This document shows, one piece after another, positions 21,959 through 31,010 of a DNA stretch of 64,000 bases. Location of the stretch: the NCBI RefSeq assembly GCF_001310635.1, contig NZ_BAXR01000003.1:294261-358260 (forward strand). Direction: 5' to 3'. Both the position numbers and the translations under genes were made by a program. The stretch is from Bacillus sp. JCM 19034 (GTDB lineage: Bacteria > Bacillota > Bacilli > Bacillales > Bacillaceae_D). The notes below the pieces were generated by a model. It was not told where the DNA came from. It ran no database searches and was given only the letters and a program-made list of their open reading frames with translations. Position 1 is the stretch's first letter; each line of letters begins with the position of its first letter.

Positions 21959-22951
21959 GTGAACTTTTTTAAGAAGCTAAAGGAAAAAATTACGAATCAA
22001 ACATCTGAGGTAACAGACAAGTTTAAAGAAGGTTTAGAGAAAACACGTGAATCAGTAGTTGGAAAAATGAATGAACTCGTTTCAAGGTACCGTAAAGTAG
22101 ATGAAGATTTTTTTGAAGAGCTCGAAGAAATCTTGATTGAAGCTGATGTTGGTGTGACAACGGTTATGGACCTCATTGATGAAATTAAAGATGAAGTTCG
22201 CCTGCAAAACATTAAAGATTCGAAGGATATTCAACCGATTATTTCTGAAAAATTAGCAGGTCTATTGGAAAAGGAAGATGAAACAGAACTTCAATTAAAT
22301 GAAAATGGCATGAGTGTCATTCTATTTGTTGGGGTAAATGGAGTCGGTAAGACAACAACGATCGGAAAACTAGCTAATCGTCTTAAAAATGAGGGAAAGT
22401 CAGTTTTACTTGCTGCAGGTGACACATTTCGTGCAGGTGCTATAGAACAGCTAGAAGTATGGGGAGAACGTGTAGGAGTGGATGTCATTAAGCAGCAGGC
22501 GGGTTCTGACCCAGCTGCAGTAATGTTCGATGCTGTACAAGCAGCTAAAGCTCGTAAAGTGGATGTTTTATTGTGTGATACGGCTGGTCGATTACAAAAT
22601 AAAGTAAATCTAATGAATGAGCTAGCCAAAGTAAAGCGCGTCATTGAACGGGAAGTCCCAGGTGCCCCGCACGAGGTTTTACTCGTATTAGATGCGACAA
22701 CAGGGCAAAATGCCCTTTCACAAGCGAAATCGTTTAGCTCCGCTACCGATGTTTCAGGGATTGTTTTAACAAAACTCGATGGTACCGCAAAAGGGGGAAT
22801 CGTCCTTGCGATTCGACACGAGCTTGATATTCCAGTGAAATTTGTTGGTTTAGGAGAAAAGGTAGACGATTTACAAACGTTTGATGCTGAACAGTTCGTT
22901 TATGGACTATTTAAAGAAGTGATTGAGGCACAGGATGAAGCAGGACAATAA
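21959..22951 (+). CDS. ftsY: Signal recognition particle receptor FtsY
   Basis: FtsY is the membrane-associated SRP receptor GTPase that delivers ribosomes to the Sec translocon. After a charged N-terminal region, the NG domain shows G1 GVNGVGKTTTIGK, AAGDTFRAGA, DTAGRLQNK, TKLDGTAKGG and GLGEKVDDL. The 330 residues match the short Gram-positive form. It uses a GTG start 10 bases after the smc stop, so smc-ftsY are co-transcribed. Confidence 0.95.
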   Translation: MNFFKKLKEKITNQTSEVTDKFKEGLEKTRESVVGKMNELVSRYRKVDEDFFEELEEILIEADVGVTTVMDLIDEIKDEVRLQNIKDSKDIQPIISEKLAGLLEKEDETELQLNENGMSVILFVGVNGVGKTTTIGKLANRLKNEGKSVLLAAGDTFRAGAIEQLEVWGERVGVDVIKQQAGSDPAAVMFDAVQAAKARKVDVLLCDTAGRLQNKVNLMNELAKVKRVIEREVPGAPHEVLLVLDATTGQNALSQAKSFSSATDVSGIVLTKLDGTAKGGIVLAIRHELDIPVKFVGLGEKVDDLQTFDAEQFVYGLFKEVIEAQDEAGQ

Positions 22952-22970
22952 TGTTTGTTAAGAAAAAAAC

Positions 22971-22999
22971 TTGACACACTCTTTTCGTTCGTGTAAGAT
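22971..22999 (+). promoter_or_regulatory. Sigma-A promoter for ylxM-ffh
   Basis: TTGACA at 22971-22976 and TAAGAT at 22994-22999 are separated by 17 bases. It lies 42 bases upstream of ylxM and gives the SRP genes their own promoter after ftsY. Confidence 0.8.
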
Positions 23000-23040
23000 A
23001 ATGTTTCGTAAAGGGAAATCACTTAACAAGGGTTGATGAT

Positions 23041-23370
23041 GTGTTAGATAAGACGCTCCGAATGAATTTTTTGTTTGACTTCTATCAGTCCTTACTAACA
23101 CAGAAACAACGTAAATATATGTCACTGTATTACCTAGATGATTTCTCTTTAGGTGAAATTGCTGAAGAATTTCATGTTAGTCGTCAGGCTGTTTACGATA
23201 ATATTAAAAGAACTGAAGCGATGCTTGAAGAATATGAAAATAAACTTAAGCTATTGATCAAGTTTGAGCAGCGTAAAACGATTATGACGAAATTACGAGA
23301 AGCAATTCATCAAGACGCGACTCCTGAAGAGGTATTGTCACTGCTTGACTCTCTCGAGAAATTAGACTAG
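23041..23370 (+). CDS. ylxM: YlxM-family putative SRP-associated DNA-binding protein
   Basis: YlxM is a small helix-turn-helix protein encoded with ffh in Firmicutes and thought to modulate the signal recognition particle. The 109 residues include [20 protein letters not shown], a sigma-70 region 4-like helix-turn-helix. The start is GTG at 23041 after AAGGGTTGATGAT. ffh begins 11 bases after its stop. Confidence 0.93.
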   Translation: MLDKTLRMNFLFDFYQSLLTQKQRKYMSLYYLDDFSLGEIAEEFHVSRQAVYDNIKRTEAMLEEYENKLKLLIKFEQRKTIMTKLREAIHQDATPEEVLSLLDSLEKLD

Positions 23371-23381
23371 GAGGCGACAAC

Positions 23382-24734
23382 ATGGCATTTGAAGGTTTAG
23401 CGGAGCGATTGCAAGGAACGTTAACAAAGATTCGCGGAAAAGGTAAAGTAAGCGAGCAAGATGTTAAAGAAATGATGCGTGAAGTTCGCTTAGCTTTGTT
23501 AGAAGCGGATGTTAACTTTAAAGTAGTAAAGCAATTCATAGCAAATGTCCGTGAAAAAGCACTTGGACAAGAAGTTATGAAGAGCTTAACACCTGGTCAG
23601 CAAGTCATTAAAGTTGTCAATGAAGAATTAACGGCTTTAATGGGAGGAGAGCAAAGTAAGATTGCTGTAGCTTCTAAGTCACCGACCGTTGTCATGATGG
23701 TTGGTTTGCAAGGTGCAGGTAAGACAACAACAACTGCAAAGTTAGCGAATCATCTACGAAAAAATCATAATCGTAAGCCATTATTAGTCGCAGCTGACAT
23801 TTATCGGCCAGCGGCGATTAAGCAGCTTGAAACATTAGGAAAACAGCTTAATATGCCTGTGTTCTCACTTGGTGATCAAGTAAGCCCAGTCGAAATTGCA
23901 AGGCAAGCGATTGAAAAGGCAAAAGAGGATCATCACGATTATGTGATTATCGATACAGCTGGTCGACTGCATGTAGATGAGGAGTTAATGGAGGAATTAC
24001 AAAAGGTTAAAGAACTAGTGAGTCCTGACGAAATTTTACTTGTTGTTGATGCAATGACAGGTCAAGATGCAGTTAATGTAGCGGAAAGCTTTAATGAGCA
24101 GCTTGATGTAACAGGGGTTGTTTTAACAAAGCTTGATGGTGACACTCGTGGTGGTGCTGCCATTTCTGTCAAAGCTGTAACGAATACACCGATTAAATTT
24201 GCCGGTATGGGTGAAAAAATTGATCAGCTTGAACCGTTCCATCCAGAACGCATGGCTTCACGCATTCTTGGGATGGGGGATGTTTTATCTCTAATTGAAA
24301 AGGCTCAGACGAATATTGACGAAGAAAAGGCAAAGCAGCTTGAAAAGAAAATGAGAACGATGGATTTTACGTTTGAGGATTTTCTAGAGCAGCTTGAACA
24401 AGTTCGTAATATGGGACCACTAGATGAGCTTCTTGGTATGATGCCTGGTATGAATAAAAAGGATGAAGGATTTACAGGTTGATGAAAAGCAAATCGGGAA
24501 AGTAGAAGCGATTGTTCGCTCTATGACCACAAAGGAAAAGCAGGAGCTTCTATTATTAATGCAAGTAGAAGGAGACGGATTGCCAAAGGAAGTGGAACAT
24601 CTATTCAAGATGTGAACCGACTTTTAAAGCAATTTGAAGATATGAAAAAGATGATGAAGCAAATGACCAATATGACTTCCGGTAAAGGGAAGAAAAAAGG
24701 TAAAGGTCTTGGCGGATTTAAATTACCCTTTTAG
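23382..24734 (+). CDS. ffh: Signal recognition particle protein Ffh (SRP54), frameshifted
   Basis: Ffh binds signal sequences and SRP RNA and docks with FtsY. The N and G domains show [48 protein letters not shown] and [14 protein letters not shown]. The C-terminal M domain is broken. Two bases appear to be missing near 24456-24464 (A run, and a T before GAAGG), restoring [18 protein letters not shown]. One C is missing at about 24547, restoring [16 protein letters not shown]. The corrected frame ends [10 protein letters not shown] at 24732-24734. Ffh is essential, so three indels within 100 bases almost certainly reflect sequence error. Confidence 0.93.
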
Positions 24735-24819
24735 TTGAAATCCTTTTTTGTCATATACGGCAGTATGTGATGGAAATTGATGATATACATTTTAAAAAAA
24801 TTACGGAGGTGTCTTACGA

Positions 24820-25091
24820 ATGGCAGTAAAAATTCGTTTAAAGCGTATGGGTTCAAAGAAAGCCCCATTTATCGTGTAGTAGTAGCAGATTCACGTTCTC
24901 CACGTGATGGACGTTTCATTGAGGAGATCGGAACGTATAATCCATTAACACAACCAGCTAAGGTTGACCTTAAAGAGGATAAAGCACTTGAATGGATGTT
25001 AAAAGGAGCTAAGCCATCTGATACAGTGCGTAACCTTTTCTCAAATGCTGGTCTAATGGAAAAGCTTCACAATGCAAAAAACCAAAAGTAA
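24820..25091 (+). CDS. rpsP: 30S ribosomal protein S16, frameshifted
   Basis: S16 is a small-subunit assembly protein. The true start is the ATG at 24820 after ACGGAGGTG, giving [17 protein letters not shown]. The frame breaks at 24868-24870, where CCATTTATCG lacks one T; CCATTTTATCG restores [20 protein letters not shown]. The corrected protein has about 90 residues, the usual length. It is essential, so the break is probably an error. Confidence 0.94.
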
Positions 25092-25112
25092 TTCTTCGAA
25101 AAGGAGAATCTT

Positions 25113-25340
25113 ATGAGAGCGTTACTTGAACATATGGTGAAAGCAATTGTAGATCATCCAGAAGATATTCGGGTTGAAGAAGTCGCACAAGAGCAAACGT
25201 TGCGTTTGCAATTGTTTGTTCATAAAGATGATATCGGGAAGGTAATAGGAAAGCAAGGACGTACAGCAAAGGCGATCCGAACAATACTATATGCCGCACC
25301 ATCATCGTATAAACGTGTTCAATTAGACATCATGGAATAG
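25113..25340 (+). CDS. khpA: KH-domain RNA-binding protein KhpA (YlqC)
   Basis: KhpA is a 75-residue KH-domain RNA-binding protein that acts with KhpB in cell-envelope regulation in Gram-positive bacteria. The GXXG loop is GKQG in DIGKVIGKQGRTAKAIRTIL. AAAAGGAG precedes the ATG. It follows rpsP by 21 bases. In B. subtilis ylqD comes next, but a terminator and a large inverted repeat lie here. Confidence 0.94.
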   Translation: MRALLEHMVKAIVDHPEDIRVEEVAQEQTLRLQLFVHKDDIGKVIGKQGRTAKAIRTILYAAPSSYKRVQLDIME

Positions 25341-25353
25341 TAATGTGAACAAC

Positions 25354-25380
25354 GGGTGGGGATAACCTCACCCTTTTTCT
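25354..25380 (+). terminator. Terminator after khpA
   Basis: GGGTGGGG and CCTCACCC pair (one G-T) around ATAA and are followed by TTTTT. It ends the rpsP-khpA transcript. Confidence 0.8.
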
Positions 25381-25440
25381 GTACATATTAAGAAAGCATA
25401 AAATATATAAAAGTGATTATTGAGAATCATAGTAGCTGTA

Positions 25441-25543
25441 AGCGAATTCGCCGATGGCGTTGTTCGTTACCCACTTAACTAAAAAAGATCACCGCTTTTT
25501 TTAGTTAAGTGCAGGATCATTGTAACGACTTCGCACACAACGC
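25441..25543. repeat. Large imperfect palindrome between khpA and rimM
   Basis: A perfect 16-bp stem (CACTTAACTAAAAAAG, 25472-25487, with CTTTTTTAGTTAAGTG) encloses a short loop. Outside it, GTTAC-type and AGCG...CAACGCT sequences pair imperfectly, extending the structure to about 100 bases. It lies where B. subtilis has ylqD. It may be a terminator or a small non-coding repeat element; no coding frame is present. Confidence 0.6.
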
Positions 25544-25605
25544 TACAAAAAGTGTTAGTAAATGTATCCATGCTTACTTAAAGGTGAAAGAAGGGAGTAA
25601 TAAAC

Positions 25606-26127
25606 ATGTATGAGGATTGGCTACGCGTAGGAAAGATTGTCAATACCCACGGTGTTAGGGGAGAGGTTCGGGTTATATCAACAACGGATTTTTCTGAGGA
25701 ACGTTATGCAGGCGGTTCCGAGCTAATGGTACGCCTTCATTCGGGTGAAGAAGAGATCGTAAAGGTACGTAGCCATCGGGTCCACAAGCAATTTGATTTA
25801 TTACAATTTGAAGGCTACACATCGATTAATGAGGTCGAAAAGTTTAAAGGTTGTATCCTATATGGTGATAGTGAGACATTGCCGGATCTTGATGAAGATG
25901 AATATTACTACCATGAAATCATCGGTTGTCTTGTTCAAACAGAAGAAGGAGAAGAACTAGGGAAAATTAAAGAAATAATCCAAACAGGTGCCAATGACGT
26001 ATGGGTCGTGCAAAGAAGTGGTGGCGGGAAAGACATTTTACTGCCCTTTATTGAAGATATAATAAAGGACATTTCTATAGAGGAAAAAAAAGTAACGATT
26101 CATGTGATGGAAGGGTTACTTGAATGA
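25606..26127 (+). CDS. rimM: 16S rRNA processing protein RimM
   Basis: RimM assists maturation of the 30S head, working with S19. The 173 residues show the N-terminal [19 protein letters not shown] and the PRC-barrel motif YYYHEIIGC and DVWVVQR. AAGGGAG precedes the ATG. Its TGA overlaps the trmD ATG (ATGA), so both are coupled. Confidence 0.96.
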   Translation: MYEDWLRVGKIVNTHGVRGEVRVISTTDFSEERYAGGSELMVRLHSGEEEIVKVRSHRVHKQFDLLQFEGYTSINEVEKFKGCILYGDSETLPDLDEDEYYYHEIIGCLVQTEEGEELGKIKEIIQTGANDVWVVQRSGGGKDILLPFIEDIIKDISIEEKKVTIHVMEGLLE

Positions 26128-26863
26128 GAATAGACATTTTAACATTGTTTCCAGATATGTTTACAGGTGTGTTTAACAGCTCGATCTTAAAGCAAGCACA
26201 GCAGCAAGGAGCTGTAACGTTATCTGTTACGAACTTTCGTAACTTTTCTGATCATAAACATCTAAAAGTGGATGATTATCCTTACGGTGGAGGGGCAGGT
26301 ATGGTCTTAAAAGCACAGCCGATTTTTGATGCAGTTAATCATTTGCAGCAAACGCCAATCACAGACCTCATACTATTTTACTATGTCCTCAAGGACAACA
26401 ATATTCACAAGCAAAAGCGGAGCAATTAGCTAAAATGGAGCATATAGTACTTGTCTGTGGTCATTATGAAGGATATGATGAGAGAATTCGTGAGTTTCTT
26501 GTTGATGAAGAAATTTCGATCGGCGATTATGTGCTTACAGGTGGAGAGTTAGGAGCAATGGTCGTAACCGATAGTGTTGTACGCTTATTACCTGGCGTGT
26601 TAGGGAATGAACAATCGGCCGAACATGATTCCTTTTCGACTGGTTTATTAGAACATCCACATTATACGAGACCTGCTGATTTTCGTGGCATGCCTGTTCC
26701 TGACGTTTTGCTTTCAGGACATCATGAACGAATTGAAGAGTGGCGCAGGAAAGAATCATTGAAACGAACGTGGGAACGGCGCCCCGATTTGCTAAAAGGG
26801 AAACAGCTCGAAGATAAAGAGAAAAAATGGTTACGCGAATTATCGCAAAAAAATGAGAAATAA
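26124..26863 (+). CDS. trmD: tRNA (guanine-37-N1)-methyltransferase TrmD, frameshifted
   Basis: TrmD methylates G37 next to the anticodon and prevents +1 frameshifting. The N-terminal SPOUT trefoil-knot domain shows [10 protein letters not shown] and [17 protein letters not shown]. After the break come [23 protein letters not shown] and [13 protein letters not shown]. One T is missing in the run 26376-26379; adding it restores [19 protein letters not shown]. The corrected length is about 247 residues, family-typical. The gene is essential, so the break is likely an error. Confidence 0.94.
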
Positions 26864-26865
26864 CC

Positions 26866-26894
26866 TTGTTAACCGTAGAATATTATGGTATTAT
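26866..26894 (+). promoter_or_regulatory. Sigma-A promoter of rplS
   Basis: TTGTTA at 26866-26871 and TATTAT at 26889-26894 are 17 bases apart. Transcription would start near 26901, leaving a leader of about 78 bases before rplS. Confidence 0.65.
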
Positions 26895-26900
26895 TGCATT

Positions 26901-26978
26901 TGTGGCTAATGCCCGTAATTACGATGTTCCGCTGCAGATTAAATCTATAAGAGCATCTGTAAGGAAGGAGTGGAAGTT
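26901..26978 (+). promoter_or_regulatory. Candidate L19 leader of rplS
   Basis: Firmicute rplS genes often carry a structured autoregulatory leader (the L19 leader family). The region between the promoter and the AAGGAAGGAG ribosome site has the right size and place. I did not fold it reliably, so the call rests mainly on position. Confidence 0.4.
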
Positions 26979-27323
26979 ATGAACAACATTATCCGTGAAA
27001 TTACGAATGAGCAATTACGTAATGATATCCCAACGTTCCGCGCTGGAGATACGTTAACAGTTCACGTTAAAGTCGTTGAGGGAACTCGCGAACGTATTCA
27101 GCTTTTTGAAGGTGTTGTCATTAAGCGTCGTGGTACTGGTATCAGTGAAACATTCACTGTTCGTAAGATTTCTTATGGTGTAGGTGTTGAACGTACATTC
27201 CCATTACATTCACCGAAGATTGATAAGATCGAAGTGAAGCGTCGCGGTAAAGTACGTCGTGCTAAGCTTTATTACTTACGTAGCCTACGCGGTAAAGCGG
27301 CTCGTATTAAAGAAATTCGATAA
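26979..27323 (+). CDS. rplS: 50S ribosomal protein L19
   Basis: L19 lies at the 30S-50S interface. The 114 residues show [35 protein letters not shown] and [20 protein letters not shown]. The ATG at 26979 has AAGGAAGGAG upstream; a GTG at 26970 is unlikely. The last 84 coding bases (27240-27323) are repeated exactly at 33727-33810, which marks this gene's 3' end as the integration site of a 6.5-kb element that leaves the protein unchanged. Confidence 0.96.
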   Translation: MNNIIREITNEQLRNDIPTFRAGDTLTVHVKVVEGTRERIQLFEGVVIKRRGTGISETFTVRKISYGVGVERTFPLHSPKIDKIEVKRRGKVRRAKLYYLRSLRGKAARIKEIR

Positions 27324-27333
27324 TAAGCGTTCA
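27240..27333 (+). repeat. attL: 94-bp direct repeat, rplS 3' end
   Basis: These 94 bases are identical to 33727-33820. They cover the last 84 coding bases and stop codon of rplS plus 10 bases beyond. The neighbouring bases differ on both sides, so the repeat is sharply bounded. Together the two copies mark the ends of an integrated element. Confidence 0.92.
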
Positions 27334-27357
27334 CGCAACAAATCAATGTTTAAAGAG

Positions 27358-27388
27358 GACAGTTTCCATTATGGGAGCTGTCTTTTTT
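27358..27388 (+). terminator. Element-borne terminator after rplS
   Basis: GACAGTTTCC pairs with GGGAGCTGTC (through two G-T pairs) and is followed by TTTTTT. It belongs to the inserted element and replaces the original rplS terminator, which now lies at 33828-33864. Confidence 0.8.
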
Positions 27389-27443
27389 GTTTTTTGTAAA
27401 AACGTCTAAATAATTAAAAATAGTACGTCATGGAAGGTGTTAT

Positions 27444-28003
27444 ATGGCTAAAAAAAACGGAAGGAAACACGCACTTGATGTCAATTTACAGCTAGAAGTA
27501 CGACGTAATATTACTCAGAAGACTAATAAAATAATATCTTACGATGAAGCTTGTAGCCAATTTCGGAAGGAATGTGAACTAAAAGAGTATTCAATTCATA
27601 CTTTACGATTTTACGACAAAGAGCTTTATTATGTAAAAACCACTTAATTGACATTAACGCTCCTGTACACGACATAAGCGCCATTACGAGTGATGATATT
27701 TACACTGTAATGAATCTACTTAAATCTCGTAAACTCAATCCTATGACAATACATGCTCGTTTAAGGGCTATAAGAGCGGTGTTAAATTGGGCGGTTGAAA
27801 GAAATTATTTAGAATCTTCACCGCTTGACGGAGTAAGTCTACCTAAAATAAAACATAAAGTAGGTACAACGTTAAATGAAAAACAATTGAAGAGGTTGTT
27901 AGATGCACCAGATTTAACAACTTTCATCGGGCTAAGGGATTATGTACTATTACTTACATTCGCTCATACAGTCAAAAAGCCATTGAGCGTAAGGGAATTT
28001 TGA
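27444..28003 (+). pseudogene. Truncated phage-type tyrosine integrase
   Basis: The N-terminal arm and the SAM-like core-binding domain of a tyrosine recombinase are visible (YSIHTLRFYDKEL, NPMTIHARLRAIRAVLNWA, LNEKQLKRLLDAPD). One A is missing in 27635-27639; adding it joins the two halves through NHLIDINAPVHDI. The protein then stops soon after LRDYVLLLTFAHT, exactly where the first catalytic arginine would follow. The Arg, Lys, His-x-x-Arg and Tyr residues are all absent. The frame changes into the tail of another gene, so the loss comes from an internal deletion and not just a sequence error. Its place next to attL is typical for an integrase. Confidence 0.8.
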
Positions 28004-28029
28004 AAGAAATAGAAGGAGAGGATCAATAA
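27970..28029 (+). pseudogene. 3' remnant of a gene preceding the endolysin (possibly holin)
   Basis: In one frame the bases read SQKAIERKGILKEIEGEDQ and stop at TAA 28027-28029, overlapping the endolysin ATG by one base. That is the usual holin-endolysin coupling. The charged end resembles phage holin or holin-like tails, but nothing more specific can be said. The 5' part is missing, replaced by the integrase fragment. Confidence 0.45.
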
Positions 28030-29188
28030 TGTCATACGCATTTGAAAAACTACCACAACTATCTGATCAACGTAAATCATTGACAAAAAAAGGGAGCTAT
28101 TCTAAACGCACACGAGCAATTACAACTCGTGTGTGGCATCACTCACTAACAAAAAAGCACTTGTCAGACTCTACTGCTGCTGGATTCGCACGCTATCATG
28201 TACAGTCATTAGGATGGCCGGGAGTAGGATACACGTTTGTTATTGAGCCTTGTAATTTAGTAGATACCCAACAAGGTAAACGTGCTCGTATCGTCTATTG
28301 TCATGACATCGATCGTCGTACGTATCATGTTGGTAACAGTAATCAATTTTCCCTTGGAATTTGTGTAGCTGGTGATTATCGCACAGATGAATTGGACGAG
28401 CCTACACGAGCATCTATCGCAGAGTTACATGCTGCACTAATAGCAGATAAAATCGGTAACGATGATAAGTCACATCAAGAGATGCCAGGTTACAGCTGGA
28501 AAGCGTGTTGTGTATTTGATTATAAAAAAGCATTTAACTCTAAAGGAGCATCCACACCTAACGTCAAGCCAAGTGAAGTTCCTTCCACATATACGATCCA
28601 AGAGGGGGATACTTTTTGGAGTATCGCACATAAAAATAGTGCAGCTGGTGTAACGGTAGACGATCTTATCAAGGCAAACCCTGATGTTGATCCTACTAAG
28701 CTGCAGGTTGGTCAAGTGATTAATTTTGGTAAGTCGTCATCAAACAATAAAAATAAGCCACAACAACAGCCTAAGCCAACGACACAACCTTCAGGTGATT
28801 CCTATGTTCGCTCAATTCAACAGTGGGTAGTCAATTATGGCTTCCAAATTGCAGTTGATGGATTACCTGATCAGAAACACTAGGAGGGTTAATTCGAGTA
28901 TTGCAAAGTGAGCTTAATCGTCAATTTAACGCTCGACTAACTGTAGATGGGATCATGGGACCTAAAACAAGATCTAAGCTTAAGCTAGTCACGGTGCGTA
29001 ATGGTGCTAGAGGAAACATTACACGAGTGCTGCAAACCATTCTCTTTATCAGAGGGTTTAATCCAGGACCATTCGACGGGGTTTTCGGAGACATGACCAC
29101 TGGGGCTGTTCGGGCGTTTCAAAGGGATAGGAGCTTGTCCGTCGATGGGATTGCCGGAAGACAGACGTGGTCAGCTTTACTTGCATAA
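28029..29188 (+). CDS. Prophage N-acetylmuramoyl-L-alanine amidase (endolysin), frameshifted
   Basis: This is a phage-type peptidoglycan amidase. An Amidase_2 domain (about residues 25-170) has VWHHS, a likely zinc histidine, FSLGICVAGDY and HQEMPGYSWKACC. A LysM domain follows (about 190-240, TYTIQEGDTFWSIAHKNS). After a Lys/Gln/Pro linker come two peptidoglycan-binding repeats (VDGIMGPKTRSKL; FDGVFGDMTTGAVRAFQ). One A is missing at 28875-28877; adding it continues the frame through TLGGLIRVLQSELNRQF. It has no signal peptide, as usual for an endolysin released by a holin. Confidence 0.87.
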
Positions 29189-29212
29189 AAAAAACGCCCC
29201 GCTGAAGCGGGG
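29185..29212 (-). terminator. Terminator of the minus-strand LXG cassette
   Basis: CGCCCCGCT pairs with AGCGGGGCG (29193-29212). On the minus strand it is followed by a run of eight Ts (29185-29192), so it ends the toxin cassette. It overlaps the end of the convergent endolysin gene. Confidence 0.85.
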
Positions 29213-29302
29213 CGAGCACCATAGTGATCAATTTCATATAAAAGTAGCTTCTATTAAGAACCCGCTATATAATCAAATGAGTTTTTGCATCGCCTCGACA
29301 CC

Positions 29303-29491
29303 TTAAAAGCGTGGGAAAACGTACATATTGAAAATAATGAAACCCACACTCAACAGTGCTATACCAATAATTGTTTGCTTCCACGTCACCTTCTCTTTGT
29401 TAAAATACTTAATTAGTAGACCAATAATGACAGCACTTAAAGTATATCCAAGCATAAACCCTAGCGTGTCCCCTAATATACTTCTCAACAT
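29303..29491 (-). CDS. Small two-helix membrane protein, candidate LXG immunity
   Basis: I do not recognise a family. The 62 residues contain two hydrophobic helices (about 5-25, LGFMLGYTLSAVIIGLLIKY, and 35-57, TIIGIALLSVGFIIFNMYVF) joined by a short basic loop with KEKVTWK. It is the last gene of the LXG cassette, 19 bases after the toxin stop and before the cassette terminator, the usual place of the immunity gene. An in-frame ATG at 29548 would overlap the toxin end and add 19 residues; the spacing of AGAGGGG to the chosen ATG is long, so the start is uncertain. A membrane immunity protein would suggest that the toxin acts at the membrane. Confidence 0.6.
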   Translation of the reverse strand: MLRSILGDTLGFMLGYTLSAVIIGLLIKYFNKEKVTWKQTIIGIALLSVGFIIFNMYVFPRF

Positions 29492-29510
29492 GAGTTCTAA
29501 ACAGCCCCTC

Positions 29511-30989
29511 TTATTTTTTGTCCGATCCAAATAACTTACGAACAGCATCTACAAACCCATCAGAGAAATCTGTGGACCGTTTCACATCACCGTTGGGTTC
29601 TATTGTAAACATCACTTTTCCATCCCAATTTTCACCATCATCACTGATATACACCAATACTTGCTCTGTACCTGCTTTAGGAACAGGAGTGCCAACTATT
29701 TCCTTCCAAATGGGGATGCTATTTTGGACTCTCTGTAGTGCAAATGCTCCTCCGTACTGGGATTTTATTGGGTGTTTATCAGCAATTCCTTTTATTCCTG
29801 GAATTTTATTTGCTACACTGGATGTAGAATAAGCCCCAACCGCATAACTAGTGAAACTTGCCATTCCAGCAATTTCTGCTTCCAACTTGCCCGTCTTTGC
29901 ACCTTGCGTATAATATTCAAGATCAGGATTATCACGTAAAAGGATAAATTGTCCGTCTATCAATGCGTAATGCACATCATATCCATTCACTTTTACTGTC
30001 TCGACATAATCCTCAATCCCAAGCGCCTTATAATCTATTGGCACTCCTCTTGCTTGTATTTTATCACCTGGACCATCCCATTTGTATGTTATTTTACCCT
30101 CACCAATTGCTCCAGTCGATAAATTGTTTGAATGGGCTTCCTTAGTTTGTTGTGAATAAACTTGTAAATACGTGCTCTGAAAAGTAAGTGGAAATGCAGT
30201 GGAATACATATCAATTATTGAATGTTGTTGCATAAACATAAAGTTTTTAACTAGTGCTGGATTGTCTGCTAACGTGGGGTTATACAAACTTGTATTTACC
30301 TTGCTCGTATCTACTTCTGGCGCTTTGGTATGTAACGTTTTATCGGAGAAATGGTTTCTGATCTCGTTTAAATACACACCGTTTAAAAGAGCACCTCCGC
30401 TTACTGTCCATTCGGTCACTTGCTTTAAGATCGCTTTTAGCTCGGCCATTTCCCTTTGGAGCTCTCTCATTAACCTCATGCCTTCATGATCTAGTTCATT
30501 TAGCCCTTCACTCGTATCGTTCGCATGTTTTCGGGCATTGTCAACCCGATCTTGGACATAGCGAATGTTCAACCTCCCAAGGTCGATGATGTAGTTGACA
30601 GACGCTGCGATGGAATCGATCTCTGATTTGTTTTGATCCATAAATTGTTCAAAACGATCGTAACCTCTAGGAATTTGATTTTCATAAAAATCCTCGGACA
30701 CCATCCCATTATCTGAGGATTCAAATGACAAGATAAAGGATCGCAGCTTTTCCCCTTTGTCCTTCATGTTGAACATAAACGCACGAATAGCCCGAATCGC
30801 AGGCAGTTGCAGCTCTTGATAGTTTCGCAACAAAGCTACGCCACCCTTGCCTTTAAGAAAGTCTTCTAGTTCAATTACACGTAATATGGCTGCTTCCATA
30901 AAATCAAAATGATCCATGTAGGATTTGAGGGCCATGTCCGTGCGGTCAATGATCGTTAAGCATTGCGCTACGTCAAGATGTTTTGTCAT
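29511..30989 (-). CDS. LXG-domain polymorphic toxin (type VII secretion effector)
   Basis: LXG toxins leave Gram-positive cells through the type VIIb (Ess/Yuk) secretion system and act on neighbours. The N-terminal helical LXG domain covers about residues 1-225, with LEDFLKGKGGVALLRNYQE typical of the family. After a middle region comes a C-terminal part (about 305-492; VKVNGYDVHYALIDGQFILL, GGAFALQRVQNSIPIW, YISDDGENWDGKVMF). I match it to no known toxin fold, and no nuclease, deaminase or ADP-ribosyl motif is evident. GGAGAAGGAAC precedes the ATG. Two small helical partner genes lie directly upstream and a small membrane protein downstream, the standard cassette. Confidence 0.85.
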   Translation of the reverse strand: MTKHLDVAQCLTIIDRTDMALKSYMDHFDFMEAAILRVIELEDFLKGKGGVALLRNYQELQLPAIRAIRAFMFNMKDKGEKLRSFILSFESSDNGMVSEDFYENQIPRGYDRFEQFMDQNKSEIDSIAASVNYIIDLGRLNIRYVQDRVDNARKHANDTSEGLNELDHEGMRLMRELQREMAELKAILKQVTEWTVSGGALLNGVYLNEIRNHFSDKTLHTKAPEVDTSKVNTSLYNPTLADNPALVKNFMFMQQHSIIDMYSTAFPLTFQSTYLQVYSQQTKEAHSNNLSTGAIGEGKITYKWDGPGDKIQARGVPIDYKALGIEDYVETVKVNGYDVHYALIDGQFILLRDNPDLEYYTQGAKTGKLEAEIAGMASFTSYAVGAYSTSSVANKIPGIKGIADKHPIKSQYGGAFALQRVQNSIPIWKEIVGTPVPKAGTEQVLVYISDDGENWDGKVMFTIEPNGDVKRSTDFSDGFVDAVRKLFGSDKK

Positions 30990-31010
30990 GTACGTTCCTT
31001 CTCCTCCTTG

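Noticed and set aside
29185-29212. The GC-rich hairpin as terminator of the endolysin
   Set aside because: The T run lies on the minus-strand side only, so it serves the LXG cassette; the plus-strand side has no T tract.
29328-30489. Plus-strand open frames opposite the LXG toxin and its partner
   Set aside because: They lack ribosome sites and recognisable domains and are shadows of the minus-strand genes.
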